Shown piece after piece: positions 24,191 to 36,206 of a DNA stretch of 64,000 nt. The notes below the pieces were generated by a model that was given only the letters and a program-made list of their open reading frames with translations, had not been told where the DNA came from and did not search any database. Both the position numbers and the translations under genes were made by a program. Origin of the DNA: Labia minor (taxonomy: Eukaryota; Arthropoda; Insecta; Dermaptera; Spongiphoridae); the NCBI GenBank assembly GCA_963082975.1, contig OY720346.1, positions 30,870,720 through 30,934,719 of the forward strand. Direction: 5' to 3'. Position 1 is the stretch's first letter, and each line of letters opens with the position of its first letter.

Positions 24191-25460
24191 CTAAAACAAA
24201 AACAAAACAGAAAAATAATTATACACAAATAGATAATAATAATAATAAATAAATTTAATTAGCTTAATTCATTAAAGTATATAATTTACTAATAGAATAA
24301 TGAATAAAACAAAAACAAACAAAATAAATTATTATTGTTTATAATTAAAATAAAAATATATAGGTTCTATTTAAATAAAGATAAATAAATTTAATTATCT
24401 TAATTAATGAAAGTAGATAATTTAGTAATTAAATAATAGATCCCTTAGTAATAGCCTGCATTAGTGATTTGAAATATATTAAATACATTAATATTATTTT
24501 TAAAGACTTCAACACTTTTTAGGCGTGGTCTCTCTTTCTAAGTACTTAAACTTAGAAACCAAAATTAATGGATCTTAATTAGAATTATTATAACAGAATA
24601 TGGTTAAATGTTTCGCCTACAAATAATAATATTAACATAAAACAAAATATTTTATTTACAAATATCTAGGAATATAAAAATGAAAATATTGATGTAATGA
24701 TTCAATTGGCGTTATTAAATCTGACATTGAAAAACTTATATATCTATATAATATATACATATATAATGTTGATCTATAATCAATATTAATACTATGAGTT
24801 TCAAGTTTAAGTTTAACATGATTAGTCACGAAGTCCAATTTTGGAAAATTTATTGGGAAAATTGTAAATAATAAATTCAAAAAATGAAATATTGCCTTTA
24901 ACTCTATTATATATTTAGCTTAGAAAAACAAATTGTAGGGTTTTTTAAAAGAGTTTAAAGATAATATTATTTATTATTTATTCATTTAATAACTTTTGAC
25001 GCACCACACGTTATATAAACTACTATATTATTATGTTATTTAAACTCAGAAAAAAACACTTCAAATGATTTGTCAAAATATAATACATAAACAAATCGAT
25101 TTTCTCAATTAACGTCAACCACTCCCTGTATTATTACATTAATTTCATAAAATATCCTTTGTTTGATTTTTTTTTAAATCATGCAATTTTATTACTTGTA
25201 TAGTGAAATTAGATAATTATTAAATTAAAAAAATGCACAATTGTAGTTTTTTTATTAAAAATAATTAATTATTTATTTAAACTCCAATCACTAATCAAAA
25301 CCTTTTAGATTTTATTTAAAATCTTACTTCCTCTCCCCACCCATGTTCAAGGTTATAAAATTAAAATATTGTAATGTATAAAAATATATTCTTAAAGTTA
25401 AATATATATAAAATAAAATATAATATATAAAAAAAATTATTTATAAAAACAATTATTTAC
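24191..25460 (-). other. Intron of the sphingomyelin synthase gene
   Basis: GTAAAT to TTTTAG. AT-rich, with a diverged direct repeat of about 65 bp (about 24240-24305 and 24378-24440, sharing ATAAATAAATTTAATTA). Confidence 0.85.
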
Positions 25461-25636
25461 TTTTAAATGTCCATAATTAGCTAATGTGTGATAGATCCAA
25501 AATACTGTTGTTGTTACATAATAAGCGATAAGTACATCCACAGTGTAATGACCATGGGCAGCCAAGACAAGTATTATGCCAGTAAATGAAACGGCCCATG
25601 ATAACCAATGTAAAGGAAAAAGTTTTCGAGGTGAAT
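25461..25636 (-). CDS. Sphingomyelin synthase, catalytic exon (second His and Asp)
   Basis: This exon is too short for an ORF list but is certain from its translation. It starts after TTTTTCAG and completes the Tyr codon split by the upstream intron (phase 1). It encodes residues 333-391: the YSPRKLFPLHW loop, a membrane segment (about 346-359), and the family motif AHGHYTVDVLIAYY at 359-372. His362 and Asp366, with His319 from the upstream exon, form the catalytic triad of the lipid phosphate phosphatase-like superfamily. The donor is AAAA/GTAAAT at 25460, phase 0. Without splicing, the frame would stop eight codons later at 25439-25437, so this weaker donor must be used to reach the conserved C-terminus. 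Confidence 0.92.
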
Positions 25637-26244
25637 CTGAAAAACAAATAGAAAAAAAATATTTAATTTATTTTATTTTCATTTCATTATAAATGTCAAA
25701 AAATTGTAAAGGCTGTATGAATGACTTAATTTATGCATCCAAAAATTATTGCCTTGACAAAGTGAAAATATAGCTCTTAGGGGGAGGGGGGAACTATATA
25801 GTTTAGTTTACAGAAACAATAGCTTCTAGTTGTATAAATTAAAACATTCAGATAAATTTTTAACCCATTATAATGTAAGAAATGTTCTGTAAGAAAATAA
25901 TGATAATTAATTGAACTAAAAATTCTATATTTAAATATAAGTTTTAAGGATTTTCTTGACGCTGATATTTTATATATTATTTAAGTATCTTATCTAATTA
26001 TTTATCTCTGTGGCTCTATGGAACTCAAAAGTTCAAAGGATTTTCAATTCTATGCCTCTAAATGATTAATCAATAAGTTAAAGGAAAGTAAACGACATGT
26101 ATAAATTATTCAATGGATTATGTAGCTATTTCTATAATAAGTTGAAATTTGTCAATTGTGAAGTTGATTGGAGTTCATTAAATTCCTTATCTACAAAATC
26201 AAAAATTAAATATCTATCTATCTATCTATCTATTAATAAATATT

Positions 26245-26490
26245 TATTTATCTATAGCACCGTGGCTTTACGGAACTCGAAACTTCTTGGCCGCAACAAC
26301 CACATTCCTCCAAATGTCCCTATCCTGAGCTACACCTATCCAACTCTTATTTTCTTCCATCTTTTTTACATCCCTATCTATATTGTCCGCCCACCGAGGT
26401 CTTCGAACGTTTTCATATCGGTCTCCCCACACATATATTTTTCGCTAGACTTTCATCTCCCATTCTAGCCACTTGTCATACACACCGCAA
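26245..26490 (-). pseudogene. LINE reverse-transcriptase tail fragment
   Basis: The minus strand reads RRPRWADNIDRDVKKMEENK, then SWIGVAQDRDIWRNVVVAAK and KFRVP before a stop, the standard C-terminus of many arthropod non-LTR retrotransposon proteins. The plus-strand 123-codon frame over the same DNA is its shadow. It lies 0.2 kb downstream of the main sphingomyelin synthase exon, within the 1.07-kb intron. Confidence 0.65.
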
Positions 26491-26706
26491 GCTTATCGAT
26501 TTTATGATAGTTAAAACAAACAAATTTGATAAAAATCATTAAATAATAATACTTTTGTTTTTCATATTTAGTAAATTGATTTCAATCCAATATTATATTT
26601 CAATTATCTTGGTACATAAATAAATTATATTAATTTTTGTAATAAAAATAAATTTATCTGAATATTTATATAATAAAATAAAATTAGAATAAATTAGAAT
26701 ACTTAC

Positions 26707-27704
26707 ATTCTGATATAATAAGATAACTCATAACAAGTATAACAGTATGTCCTGAATATATATAATCGCCACAGTAAGTATGCTTTCCATTGATGCTCAG
26801 GCCAAATCCAGAGATCAGTTGCCAGACTCTTTTAGCTACAATTGTGCCGGAAGTAGAATTAGACTTAGGGCTACAATAATAGGTACGTGAAGCAACAGGT
26901 AACACAGTAACAAACATTGTTATTGAACGCATCATATAAAGTAAAGCAAGAATTAAAAAGATACGTCGCATCACAATAAATCTATGTTTGTGGAAGAACA
27001 CAACAAGTACGGCCGCATTTGTAGCAACCATAATTAGAATTTCACTGACATTAAGGGCCCAGTCTGCTGGTGTCACATGATCTAAGACAATATCGGAGAG
27101 GGGTGGGTATTTGTCTCTATCAGGTACCCGTTCATGTACAAGTGCCAATGAACATGTTGTGAATATAAAATTTACAACTAGAATTAAAAAAGCAATAAAC
27201 GTCTTCCATTTTTCTTTAGGAAATCGTGGCTCTTGCCTTAGGGGTGGGGGTAAGTCAATTTTTATCGCACAATTATTCCCAGGATTATTTCCACCAGCAC
27301 CGCTTGCACCAGGTAAATGGAGCCGATCATCATCATCTGAAGAATCGTCATCAATTAATGGAATGATAGAATGATGATTAAGTTGGGTTGCCTCTTCATC
27401 CGTTTGTGAATTATTTGGAGGAAGAAGTGGTTGCCTTTGGTAGAGGAGTTCACATTGATTTGCCATTCCGCCGTCGCCACGAACGGTAGGAGTTCGATGT
27501 CCGACACCTATCTGAATTGGATGATGACCATTATTATTATCATCATCAACAAAAACATCAACACTGTCATTATTATGGGCCGATTCTAACGATCCATTTT
27601 CATGCTCGCCCAATTGATAACTGCTATTCGGATGATGGTATGTGGCATTGGATGCAAAACTTCCATAGTCGTTGTGCCCGGAACCTTTTGGCTCCAGTAC
27701 CATT
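26707..27704 (-). CDS. Sphingomyelin synthase, main coding exon (N-terminal tail, TM1-TM4, first catalytic His)
   Basis: This exon encodes residues 1-332 counted from the ATG at 27703. Sphingomyelin synthases transfer phosphocholine from phosphatidylcholine to ceramide at the Golgi or plasma membrane. Residues 1-160 are a polar, probably disordered tail rich in Asn, His, Ser and Asp (an acidic run near 118-126), with no SAM domain. Membrane segments lie near 167-189, 215-237, 247-268 and 312-330. The family motif CGDYIYSGHT is at 311-320, with catalytic His319. The acceptor is a pyrimidine-rich tract ending TTTTAG before AATGG, so the four residues an ORF finder adds in front (MCFR) are intron. 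The donor is GAAT/GTAAGT at 26706-26701. The exon starts one base before the ATG, which completes a phase-2 codon from an upstream exon. Confidence 0.93.
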
Positions 27705-28276
27705 CTAAAACACACACAAAGAAAAAAAATAGATTAATTAACATCATTATGAAATGAATTGAATAATATATTGTTAAAAAAATAACAAATTTAAGTTAAA
27801 TTTAATGATTTATTTATTGTTTCTTAAACATTTAGAGAATTATAGTTATAATCGGTCGGTACATTGAAAAATATTAAATAGATAAATAATAAAATTATTT
27901 TTATATTACCCTTACTTCTACAATTTATTTTTCGATTTTTAAGATTTAAAAATATTACAATTTTTTTAATTAATTTCCAAATATAAAGTATATATAAATA
28001 TATATATAAAGTATAATTAAATTATATAGTATACAAAAATAAAGTATATATAATGTACTTTCACTTATTCTAAATAGATACAAATGCAGACAAGCGAAAG
28101 TAAAGAGAAATAAAAATTGAGAGATTTGTACATTCAATTTATTATTGTGTGAATATCCACAATTATATCCATCCCAATTATGAATTATAATACTACTTCT
28201 AATATTAAAATAGCTATTTATTCATTCCTTAGCCTCGATTACCCTAATTTTATTCCCTTACAAGCTTTTATTTATT

Positions 28277-28277
<1 letters not shown>

Positions 28278-28313
<36 letters not shown>
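28278..28313. repeat. (TA)n microsatellite
   Basis: An uninterrupted TA run of about 36 bases within the large intron. Similar runs occur at 44209-44246, 45488-45514, 61638-61657 and 61707-61728. Confidence 0.9.
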
Positions 28314-28316
<3 letters not shown>

Positions 28317-30006
28317 GAATTTTAAAAAATTCATTAGTTTTAAATTAAAAAACAAAACAACAATAAAAACTGTATAATACCATTAAGTATTGAATCTATT
28401 AATAATATTGTGATAGATAAAATAGAACTTGTCGTGTTGTGTATTTCCTTGTTTCATTTTTATCTATTGACTTTTTATTAAAAAAATTATAAATTCATTA
28501 GTCATTAATATTTAATATAGAAAAAAATCCTGGGCTTCTGTGTATAAATCGATTATATCTTTCTGTGTTTATATTTATTTATTGAGATTTCAAAATATCT
28601 AAATATTTACAAATTTCATTAGCACAAACAATTATAGATTATTTTTAGAATTATTTTATAATATTTTATAACTAATCAGATCGATCATATCATAGAATGG
28701 ACTTAAATTTCCGAGGCGATAATAATAATAATAATAATAATTTACAAGATATTGAATTTTTAATGAATATTATTCTAAAGGTGAATGAAGTTAGGCAGGT
28801 ATGATGACCTCGCTCTACATAAAAAGGCCCAGGTCCAGGTCAGATATGACGTCATACACCAATCGATGACGACATTTAAAACTTAAAAAGAAAAAAAAAT
28901 TCTAAATTAATTTATTTGTAAATTTTATAGTCATAATATGGATGAACAGAGGGAATAATATTAAAAATAATATAATATAATTTTAATTAATATCCGTGGT
29001 ATTTTATGAGGAACTTGAAGCCACAGTAACCACATCCTTAAAATATATTTTTCTTTAGATTTTTATGTTTCTTAACTTTTTAAAAACATAATATCCAAGA
29101 AAAGTATTGTAAGTATGATAAAGAATAAAATAAAATTCAATAAATATATAGTATTATAAGAGAGTTACGAAAATTTTTAATAAAGTAGTTGAATTTTTAT
29201 AAAGTAAAATCATTTTTAAATATTTAAAAAAAAGATATTTATAATTACTACCTTATTATATTAAATATTCATAATTAGATAGAATGATATGTTCTATTCA
29301 ACCCTCTAATAATCACAGAAGCTATGTTTTTAAAAGAATGGTGTTGACACTTTTAAAACACCTTTTAACCACTGAGCAAAATATTACTTTAACTATGTTA
29401 AAAATTAATAAAATCTTATGTCTAAATAAATGAAAGTACCATATAATAGAATAAGGATATTTTTATTAATACATATATCTATAAATAATCTAAAAAATTC
29501 ATAGAAATATTATTTCATTTTATATATAGTTTTAAAACTCTCATTAATAGAATAATGTAATTATAAATATTATTAGTAATTGTTCTAAATTATACCAATA
29601 ATTATCATAAATTCGATAAATGAACATAAAAATAAAAAAAATAAAGTAGCCACCGAATGTTTAATATTATAATTCTTAAAATAATATTTTATTATAAATA
29701 AAGTTTTGAATCTCAACATTAATGAACCGAAATAAGAAGAAATCACATATATGGTGGGGATTTCATAAAGAGGAATTGTATATCTAAAATATAAATAGAT
29801 AGGGGTCATAAAATTTCGATGGACAATGGAAAATCAGTTCAAATATGTTAGGAGGCTATTCACAGGGTAATCGATTGGACAGACAAAAGACAGATGAGAG
29901 GGAATTGGGGGAAAATCGAAATTGAATGGAGATGAGAAGTTCAAGATAAGGGCGGTTTGTTGCTGCACCTAAGAACATTTGTATCTACACAGAGATAGAT
30001 AGAATA

Positions 30007-30660
30007 AGTTGACCTGTGGCCAGGTCCGAACCGACCGACGGTTTGAAATAAATTAATTTCTAGCTACAGAAACAATTTCAAATAATTTTAATATATCTAT
30101 TAATGTAATAAAAAATAGATATGGATAGAACATAAATATTTGTAATTTTATTTTATTTATAATATATAGCTGTAGTAGCCGGCGTTGCCCGTGATCATAA
30201 TAAGGAGACTGTGACGTCATGAAGGGCTGGGTGACGTCATATAATTTTAAATTAAGAAAAACATAATGAAGATGATTTTTCCCGAGGATAAAACCAATAC
30301 ATTCGTGGTGATATGTAAAAAAATCTCCTCATGTGAAATTTGGTGTGAAAATAACCCTTCCCTTCCTATCGTCGATCGCTAATACTACCACTTCCGGTTT
30401 CCGGATTTGCACCAAAAGTTGATCAATTCATCCCACTGATGCATTAAGTAAAAATATAAAATTTCATCAAAATCGGTTGAGCCGTTCAGGCTGTACACAT
30501 CTATACGGACGGACGGACGGACGGACGGACGGACAGACATCATGCTAAAAATACTTTTTTCTGTTTAGAAAATGCATGATTCGTGGAGATATGTAAAAAT
30601 CTCCACATGTGAAATTTGGTGTGAAAACAATACCTCCCTTACTATCGTCGGTCGGTAAAA
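30007..30660 (-). mobile_element. HINE-like family 2, copy A
   Basis: Read on the minus strand it starts TTTTACCGACCGACGATAGT and ends with the inverse repeat GTCGGTCGGT, then the hairpin GACCTGGCCACAGGTC. The interior has a (GTCC)n microsatellite (CGGA on the plus strand, 30508-30537), the block TTCATCAAAATCGGTTGAGC (plus strand) and two TGACGTCA palindromes. The 84-codon frame at 30545-30799 overlaps it and is not a gene. Non-coding. Confidence 0.75.
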
Positions 30661-32260
30661 TTGAAAAAAAAATTAACATGTAACTTTGATTTTTAAATTT
30701 TCTCACATCAAAAAGTGTAAATATATTTATAAATGATAATAGAATATGTTTGTAGTTAAAATTAAAATGTGTTATTAATAAAAAAAAAGGTAGGTTCATA
30801 GGGGGAAAGATAAAAATGAAGAATATTGGATAAGTGGATGGAGAAATTAATTGTTTTAATTTTTTATTGGTAGATGGCGGGTTAGACAGTTGTTTTTAAT
30901 ATGGCACCTGCTATACGACAATCCGGATGGGTTCATTGCTATCTGACAGTTGAAGAAATGATATATCCTTCCTTGACTCATAGACGCCCTCTCCACACTT
31001 CACTGATCTAGCTCTCTTCTCTTATCATTGCTTCTTCTATTCACCACTACTTATTTTCCTCCACTCAAAAGGTCATCATCATAACCAATGATTCATATCA
31101 TATTTTATCTTCATTCAAATTGCCAAATTCGAATAATTAATGAATATAATAATCTCTTTTAAAAGTTAGAGACGAGCAAAGTTCAATTCAATAGTTTTAG
31201 CTAAATAATAAATTAAATATAATCACAAAATTAAAATTAAATGCTTACTAATATATTTAAAATATATAATTCATAATGTTCTTGTCTAGGCTAATTTTTT
31301 CTTTTAATCTTTAGATTTTGAATATTTATTATTTTTTTTTAATATGAGAAAGTAAGTAATACTATATTCTTAAATAGTTTAATTTTAAAATAGTTTAAAT
31401 ATTAAATATATAAATATAATATCAGATAAAATAATTTATATCGTATTATTATTTAGCTCTTAAAATTAAATTTATTTTCACTTTCATTTTTTATTATGTT
31501 CAATATATTTATTGTATTCTTATACAATCAATAATTTTACATATGCTATTTCTAATTTCGAAAATAGCTCTAAAGATTTTTTTTTTAAATTCAGAAGTAG
31601 AGGGGGAATTAACTTGAAAAATTAATCTCTGATCTCTGGGAAAATTTTTGTAATTGTTTAATTAAATATTCATTGGTTAAGAAAAAACATTATTTGTAAA
31701 ATAATATCTTTTTTTTATCATATTAAAGTTTTCTGGATCGGAATGAAAAGGATTTAAGCTCAAAAAGACATCTTCAAAATATTGTGTGTCTTCCCTTTTA
31801 TTATAATATAAACAAAATTAGAAACTATGATTAATGAAATGTGAATGAGGAATGAATTGTAGAATAATTTGTAAAAGAGAGTGATGTGGTGGGGAAGAAA
31901 GGGGTCGTAGTACGTGGAGGGTTCAATCCACTGTCGTTTGTTATCATTGATAAAAAAAGAGGAAGGGAGAGAGAGGGTGGCTTCTCTACTCTGAGGCATG
32001 AATGGACGATGTCTGGCTTGCATCGATCCTGTTAGAAAATAGAGAGAGAGAAAAAGATTGTCCTAGTTCCGGTCCTATAGTGGGTGTCAGCAGCCGTTCA
32101 GAAAAAGAGAGAGAGATGGCGATCATTTGACGTCAAAAGGACGTCATCAACTCTGAAGCAGAATATTAAACTTAAAACCCAATGCGATTTGAACCCAGAA
32201 TGATCGATAGGATCGAAAGGTAATATATATATATATATAAATGAATGTGTGTGAGTTTAC

Positions 32261-32344
32261 CACCCCTCCACACCTACATCCTACACCCATACACCGATAG
32301 AAAGTGCGCCCTTTCAAAAGGCCAAACGCTCGCCTTTTTATATA
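32261..32344 (-). promoter_or_regulatory. TATA promoter-like segment and short exon in the large intron
   Basis: On the minus strand a good TATA box (TATATAAAAAGG, 32344-32333) is followed about 30 bases on by a GC-richer stretch and a GGTG/GTAAAC donor at 32260. Upstream (32120-32150) two TGACGTC/GACGTCA half-palindromes stand 13 bases apart, as ATF/CREB sites often do. It could be an internal promoter of the sphingomyelin synthase gene. No transcript evidence is available. Confidence 0.28.
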
Positions 32345-32749
32345 CCAAAAAATTCAATTATCTTGAAAAAAAAATTAATAAATTGAAGTTATATATTTAA
32401 TAAAAATAATAATAAATAAGAATAACGATAATTCCGTAATATATATTATTAAATATAAAATAAATAATTTTCTTATTTTATTTCTCTAGTTTGAAAAATT
32501 AGTATTATTAATAATAATATTATAACAATATTGGAATATTAGAGATGCCTCAAAGATCATTAGTACTAATTATTAATTATCCATATTTTATATAATTATA
32601 ATTATCATTCATGATTAAATTGGTTTAAAATTAATAGAGAGCCTGTTTCGTCGGCATTCTAATCGGATTCCATCGTTTGACGTACAAATAATATCTTGCA
32701 GTACAATTACTAGCATAAGGATTTAATAGATAACAATTAATAAATAATA

Positions 32750-33165
32750 ACTAACTGTCTATCTCTCTGCTACAACGGAACTCGAAAGATTTTGATCGAA
32801 GCAATAAACGTCCCTATCGTGAGCTCTAAAATGTATTCTCTCTCTCATCTTCCACATAAACTCCCATATTAAATGGACTCCCTATCGCGTTCTTAGGCTA
32901 CCAACCGGCTACTTCCGAATCGACCTCCATACCAACAAGTTTCTCAATAATATTTTCCCTTCCATTCTAGGCACATATCCCTCCAATCTCAAACTTCTCC
33001 AATTTATGATATACCTATGTTTGGAGAGGCATATAGGTCATACAACCTCTCATCCCGCCATTCCTCGGTAATTTCATCCTTCTTTGCGCCCTATGAAGAA
33101 TCCTAATGCAAATGCATATCTACTTACTTATAGACCACGCCTAACATTCATAATACAACCTGGAG
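32750..33165 (-). pseudogene. LINE reverse-transcriptase tail fragment
   Basis: The minus strand holds RAKKDEITEEWRDERLYDLY-ASPNI (about 33085-33010), matching the ..R.N.EL.ELYG.PNI.. segment before the RL.W.GHV.RM motif, then a decayed remainder through LEWKGK and RAHDRDVY near 32810. Multiple stops. Confidence 0.6.
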
Positions 33166-33226
33166 GATAAGTATTGTAACTTAAGAAATTAAATTATTAA
33201 TTAATAAAGAATGGTTTCTTCTAAAT

Positions 33227-33501
33227 CATAGGTTCCCAAACTTTTTTGTGTCGTAGACCCCTTGTCATGTTTTTCTGTTTTGGGTAGACCCCCTACTTAA
33301 CCTGAAATTGATAATTTTACTTTTTTTTGTTTTTTTTTAGGGCCATATTGAATTGAATTATAAAATAGTATAATGTAAGTAAATAGGCTTGAGATCCACT
33401 ATCGTATCTCATTTTCATTTCATGGACCCCCAAATTTTTTATTCACTGGCGTAGATCACTGGGGATCGATATAGACTTGGGAATCACTTTGGGAACCACT
33501 G
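33227..33501. mobile_element. hAT-type non-autonomous element with 8-bp target duplication
   Basis: Ends CATAGGTTCCCAAACTTT and, inverted, CAGTGGTTCCCAAAGTGA, flanked by the exact 8-bp duplication TTCTAAAT (33219-33226 and 33502-33509). Length 275 bp, non-coding; GACCCC-containing stretches near both ends resemble the other hAT elements here. Confidence 0.88.
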
Positions 33502-34609
33502 TTCTAAATGTATAGTATAAAGACAAAATATTCAGTAGAAAAGAAAAATAGTGTCATTACATAACAACTTCGAAAAGTAGAAAAATTAGGGATACAATCA
33601 GATAACATCTGTTATTTTGCAGTAAAGTGGTTTATTTCAACAACATTACTCATAATATATATACTATATATATAATATATAATTAATTCGAATAATTATA
33701 GATACATATAAAGAAAGATTTTAATATAATTATTTCAGAAAGTATGTAGGTTTTTTATTGAAATTTTCATCGTCATTAAAATGATTTAAATTATCACTAC
33801 TTTCTTTCCATCTGCCTCCACCCCTCTGTCTCTGTGGGCACAAGCAGTTTGTCAACCAATTGCTATTATCTCATTGAAACAATTCATTCTATCGGATCTC
33901 TTTCTCTCTCCTTCTTTCATTTTTCATTCCATTGAATTCGATTAAAATAGTTTCCTTTCATTCTTTCTTTTTTCTCACTTATACTCTTAGCCATTTACAT
34001 TTTTTTAAATTTTTCTTTAAAGAAATTTACTTCCTAATCATCATATATCTTATATAAGTATAGAGTGAGGTTTATTTCAAATGAGATTATGAAAAATGTT
34101 TAGAAAAAACTAAATGAATATTAAAGAATATTTTTAACATAGTAAGTTAATTTTTATAGTGTGGTAGTCAAAAAATTTAAATATAAAATAAATAAACAAA
34201 TTACAGTGTTTAATATTTGATCCCTTTTTCATTCTTTTTATTTGTATACCCATAGTAAAATTGAATTAAGCTTTCTTAAGGAGAAAAAAATATATGCCAA
34301 AACATTTTATCGGAATTAGTTGATGAGTTGGCGTTTAGTCAAATAAACTCACTCACTATATATATGTATATATATATAAATGATTCAGCAAACATTTTAT
34401 TTATTTCATAAGCTAAAAATGGATCAATGAATAAAAACAAGAAAATCAAATAAATAATTAATATTCATCGATTGAAGATGTATGTCGGAATATTCAATTT
34501 TACATGAGGATCTAAAAACTATAATTTCATAGAAATAAAATTTTTTGCAGTAGGAGTACCAGTCTGGCCATTCAAAGATATTTTTCTTATTTAAAAATAT
34601 AATAATAAG

Positions 34610-35404
34610 TGTAACGGATGACTAATCGAGCCAAACGTTGGGCTGCCACTTTGTAAGGAGGACCGTTTCAAGTTGGGGTCACTTTGTAGACGATCCTCTT
34701 ACGTTGGGTGCCAATTTATAAGGGGATCTAAGTATGAGGCACTTGTAATGACCCACGATGACCGTGAATTGTTAATTATGTTAAGATAATGATGGGCGCC
34801 AACTTTGGATATCCCAAAGTATAAAAGAGTGTTGAAAAATTAAGGGAAAAGGGAAAACACAATAATAATATTCACATTAATTTACTTTAATTAAATAGAT
34901 AAAAAAATTAACAAATTAAATATACAAATTTTAAATAGAAAAAATAAGAAAATGTAATTCACTATTGTCACTGGAATTAGCAGAAATAATTATCACAGGG
35001 GGTGACGATAAGGATTATACACAAATAATTATATCACGGGACGTGATAAGTATAGGTTATATCAGGATGATATCACTTGTTCGACTGTATCACAGGGTGT
35101 GATAAAAATGATTATATACAAAATAATTATATCACGGGACGTGATAAATACCAGGTCATATCAGGATGATATCTCACTAGTTCCACTGTCCATTCTCAAC
35201 TGCCTAAAAATATTAAAACTTGGAGGGATGATTCCTCCCCTTATGTGAAAATATAATATCTATATATATATATATTACATTTTAAGAATAATGCGACGAA
35301 ATAACTTTGTTCATAAAAAAGGGAATAGAAAACAAAATAGACAAACAAAATAAAATGTATAATAAAAAAAAATAAATAAGGATATAAATACTTTGTCCGT
35401 TACA
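34610..35404. mobile_element. Solo LTR with 4-bp target duplication
   Basis: Starts TGTAACGGATGAC and ends TTGTCCGTTACA, an imperfect inverted pair of TG...CA form, flanked by TAAG on both sides (34606-34609 and 35405-35408). At 795 bp with no coding capacity it fits an LTR left after recombination between the two LTRs of a Gypsy-like element. A TATA box (AGTATAAAAGAG, about 34819-34830) supports reading it forward. Three degenerate copies of GTTGGGTGCCACTTTGTAAG lie at 34637-34720, and a 97-bp tandem repeat at 34992-35189. Confidence 0.75.
34992..35189. repeat. Two-copy 97-bp tandem repeat of dyad-symmetric sites
   Basis: Copy 1 (34992-35088) and copy 2 (35089-35189) share ATCACAGGG, AATAATTATATCACGGGACG, ATATCAGGATGATATC and TTCCACTGT-like blocks. 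Each copy contains two dyads: TATCACAGGG(T/G)GTGA(C/T) and TATCACGGGACGTGATA, the latter with perfect 7-base arms. They lie after the TATA box in the solo LTR. Confidence 0.8.
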
Positions 35405-35763
35405 TAAGTATTTTAATCAATTTTAAAAATATATATATAGTATTTTATTTAACTACTTATTAATATTAGCATATTAGTTTTTATTAGTCATCATAGGAGT
35501 TTAAAGTTTATATTATTTATAATTATAAATTTAATCGTCGTGTATTTTATCTAATTAAATTTAAAGTGATTTTTTTAAAAGAGATTAAATAAAATTATAA
35601 AAATACAATGATGTCAGTTTATCGGAATTTTTTAAAGTTCTTTCCATTGGAATATTTTTTATTTTTAATTTTATTCGTTTTTATACATATATACTATAAA
35701 ATGAAAAATTATTTTACTATAGTTTCTTGCCTACAAATCAGTAATTTTTTATTTTCACTAAAT

Positions 35764-36206
35764 CAGAGGTTCTTAAACTTATGTACTCCGCGGACCCCCA
35801 CTTGGAGAAATTTTTTTTGACGGACCCCATCCCAACTTTAGGTACTTTACGTCATTTTATTAGTTAATTTCTGGCTTACGATCTCATAAGAACAAGGATA
35901 TATGTTGAATATTTCTAACAGTGATTGGTGAATAACGATTTTTTTGCATATTGTAGAACACATTTTATTAGAAATTATAATATTGAAGAAAGAAAATTCA
36001 GCTAAATATGAAGATGGAAACGGTAGCAATAGTTTTCTTGCACATTTCGTTGAATTTTGGTATTTGATCTCTGTTTCCTCACAAAGCCATGCCATCGCTC
36101 CTTTTATATTAAATAAAGTTTTAACTGACTCATCATTTTCTCGTGCACCTGTACGATGGCTTTGCGGACCCCCAGGGGTCCGCGGACCACAGTTTAAGAA
36201 CCTCTG
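35764..36206 (-). mobile_element. hAT element with transposase C-terminal relic and 8-bp target duplication
   Basis: Near-perfect inverted ends (CAGAGGTTCTTAAACT) flanked by the exact 8-bp duplication CACTAAAT (35756-35763 and 36207-36214). The minus strand holds ARKLLLPFPSSYLAEFSFFN, a clear match to the dimerisation region (-LLPFPTSYL.E.GFS-) of ZBED-like hAT transposases, then further C-terminal residues. Only about 120 codons remain in 443 bp. Confidence 0.9.

Noticed and set aside
25437..25460. Read-through of the catalytic exon to a stop
   Set aside because: It would give a short unrelated tail, whereas splicing at 25460 reaches an exon encoding the conserved family C-terminus in phase.
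26097..26468. 123-codon plus-strand frame
   Set aside because: Shadow of a LINE tail on the minus strand plus a TATC microsatellite.
27705..27715. ORF start four codons upstream of the Met at 27703
   Set aside because: A TTTTAG acceptor lies between; the extra residues are intron.
30508..30537. (CGGA)n run as a CRISPR or satellite
   Set aside because: It is the internal microsatellite of a HINE-like element, present in shorter form at 53.6 kb.
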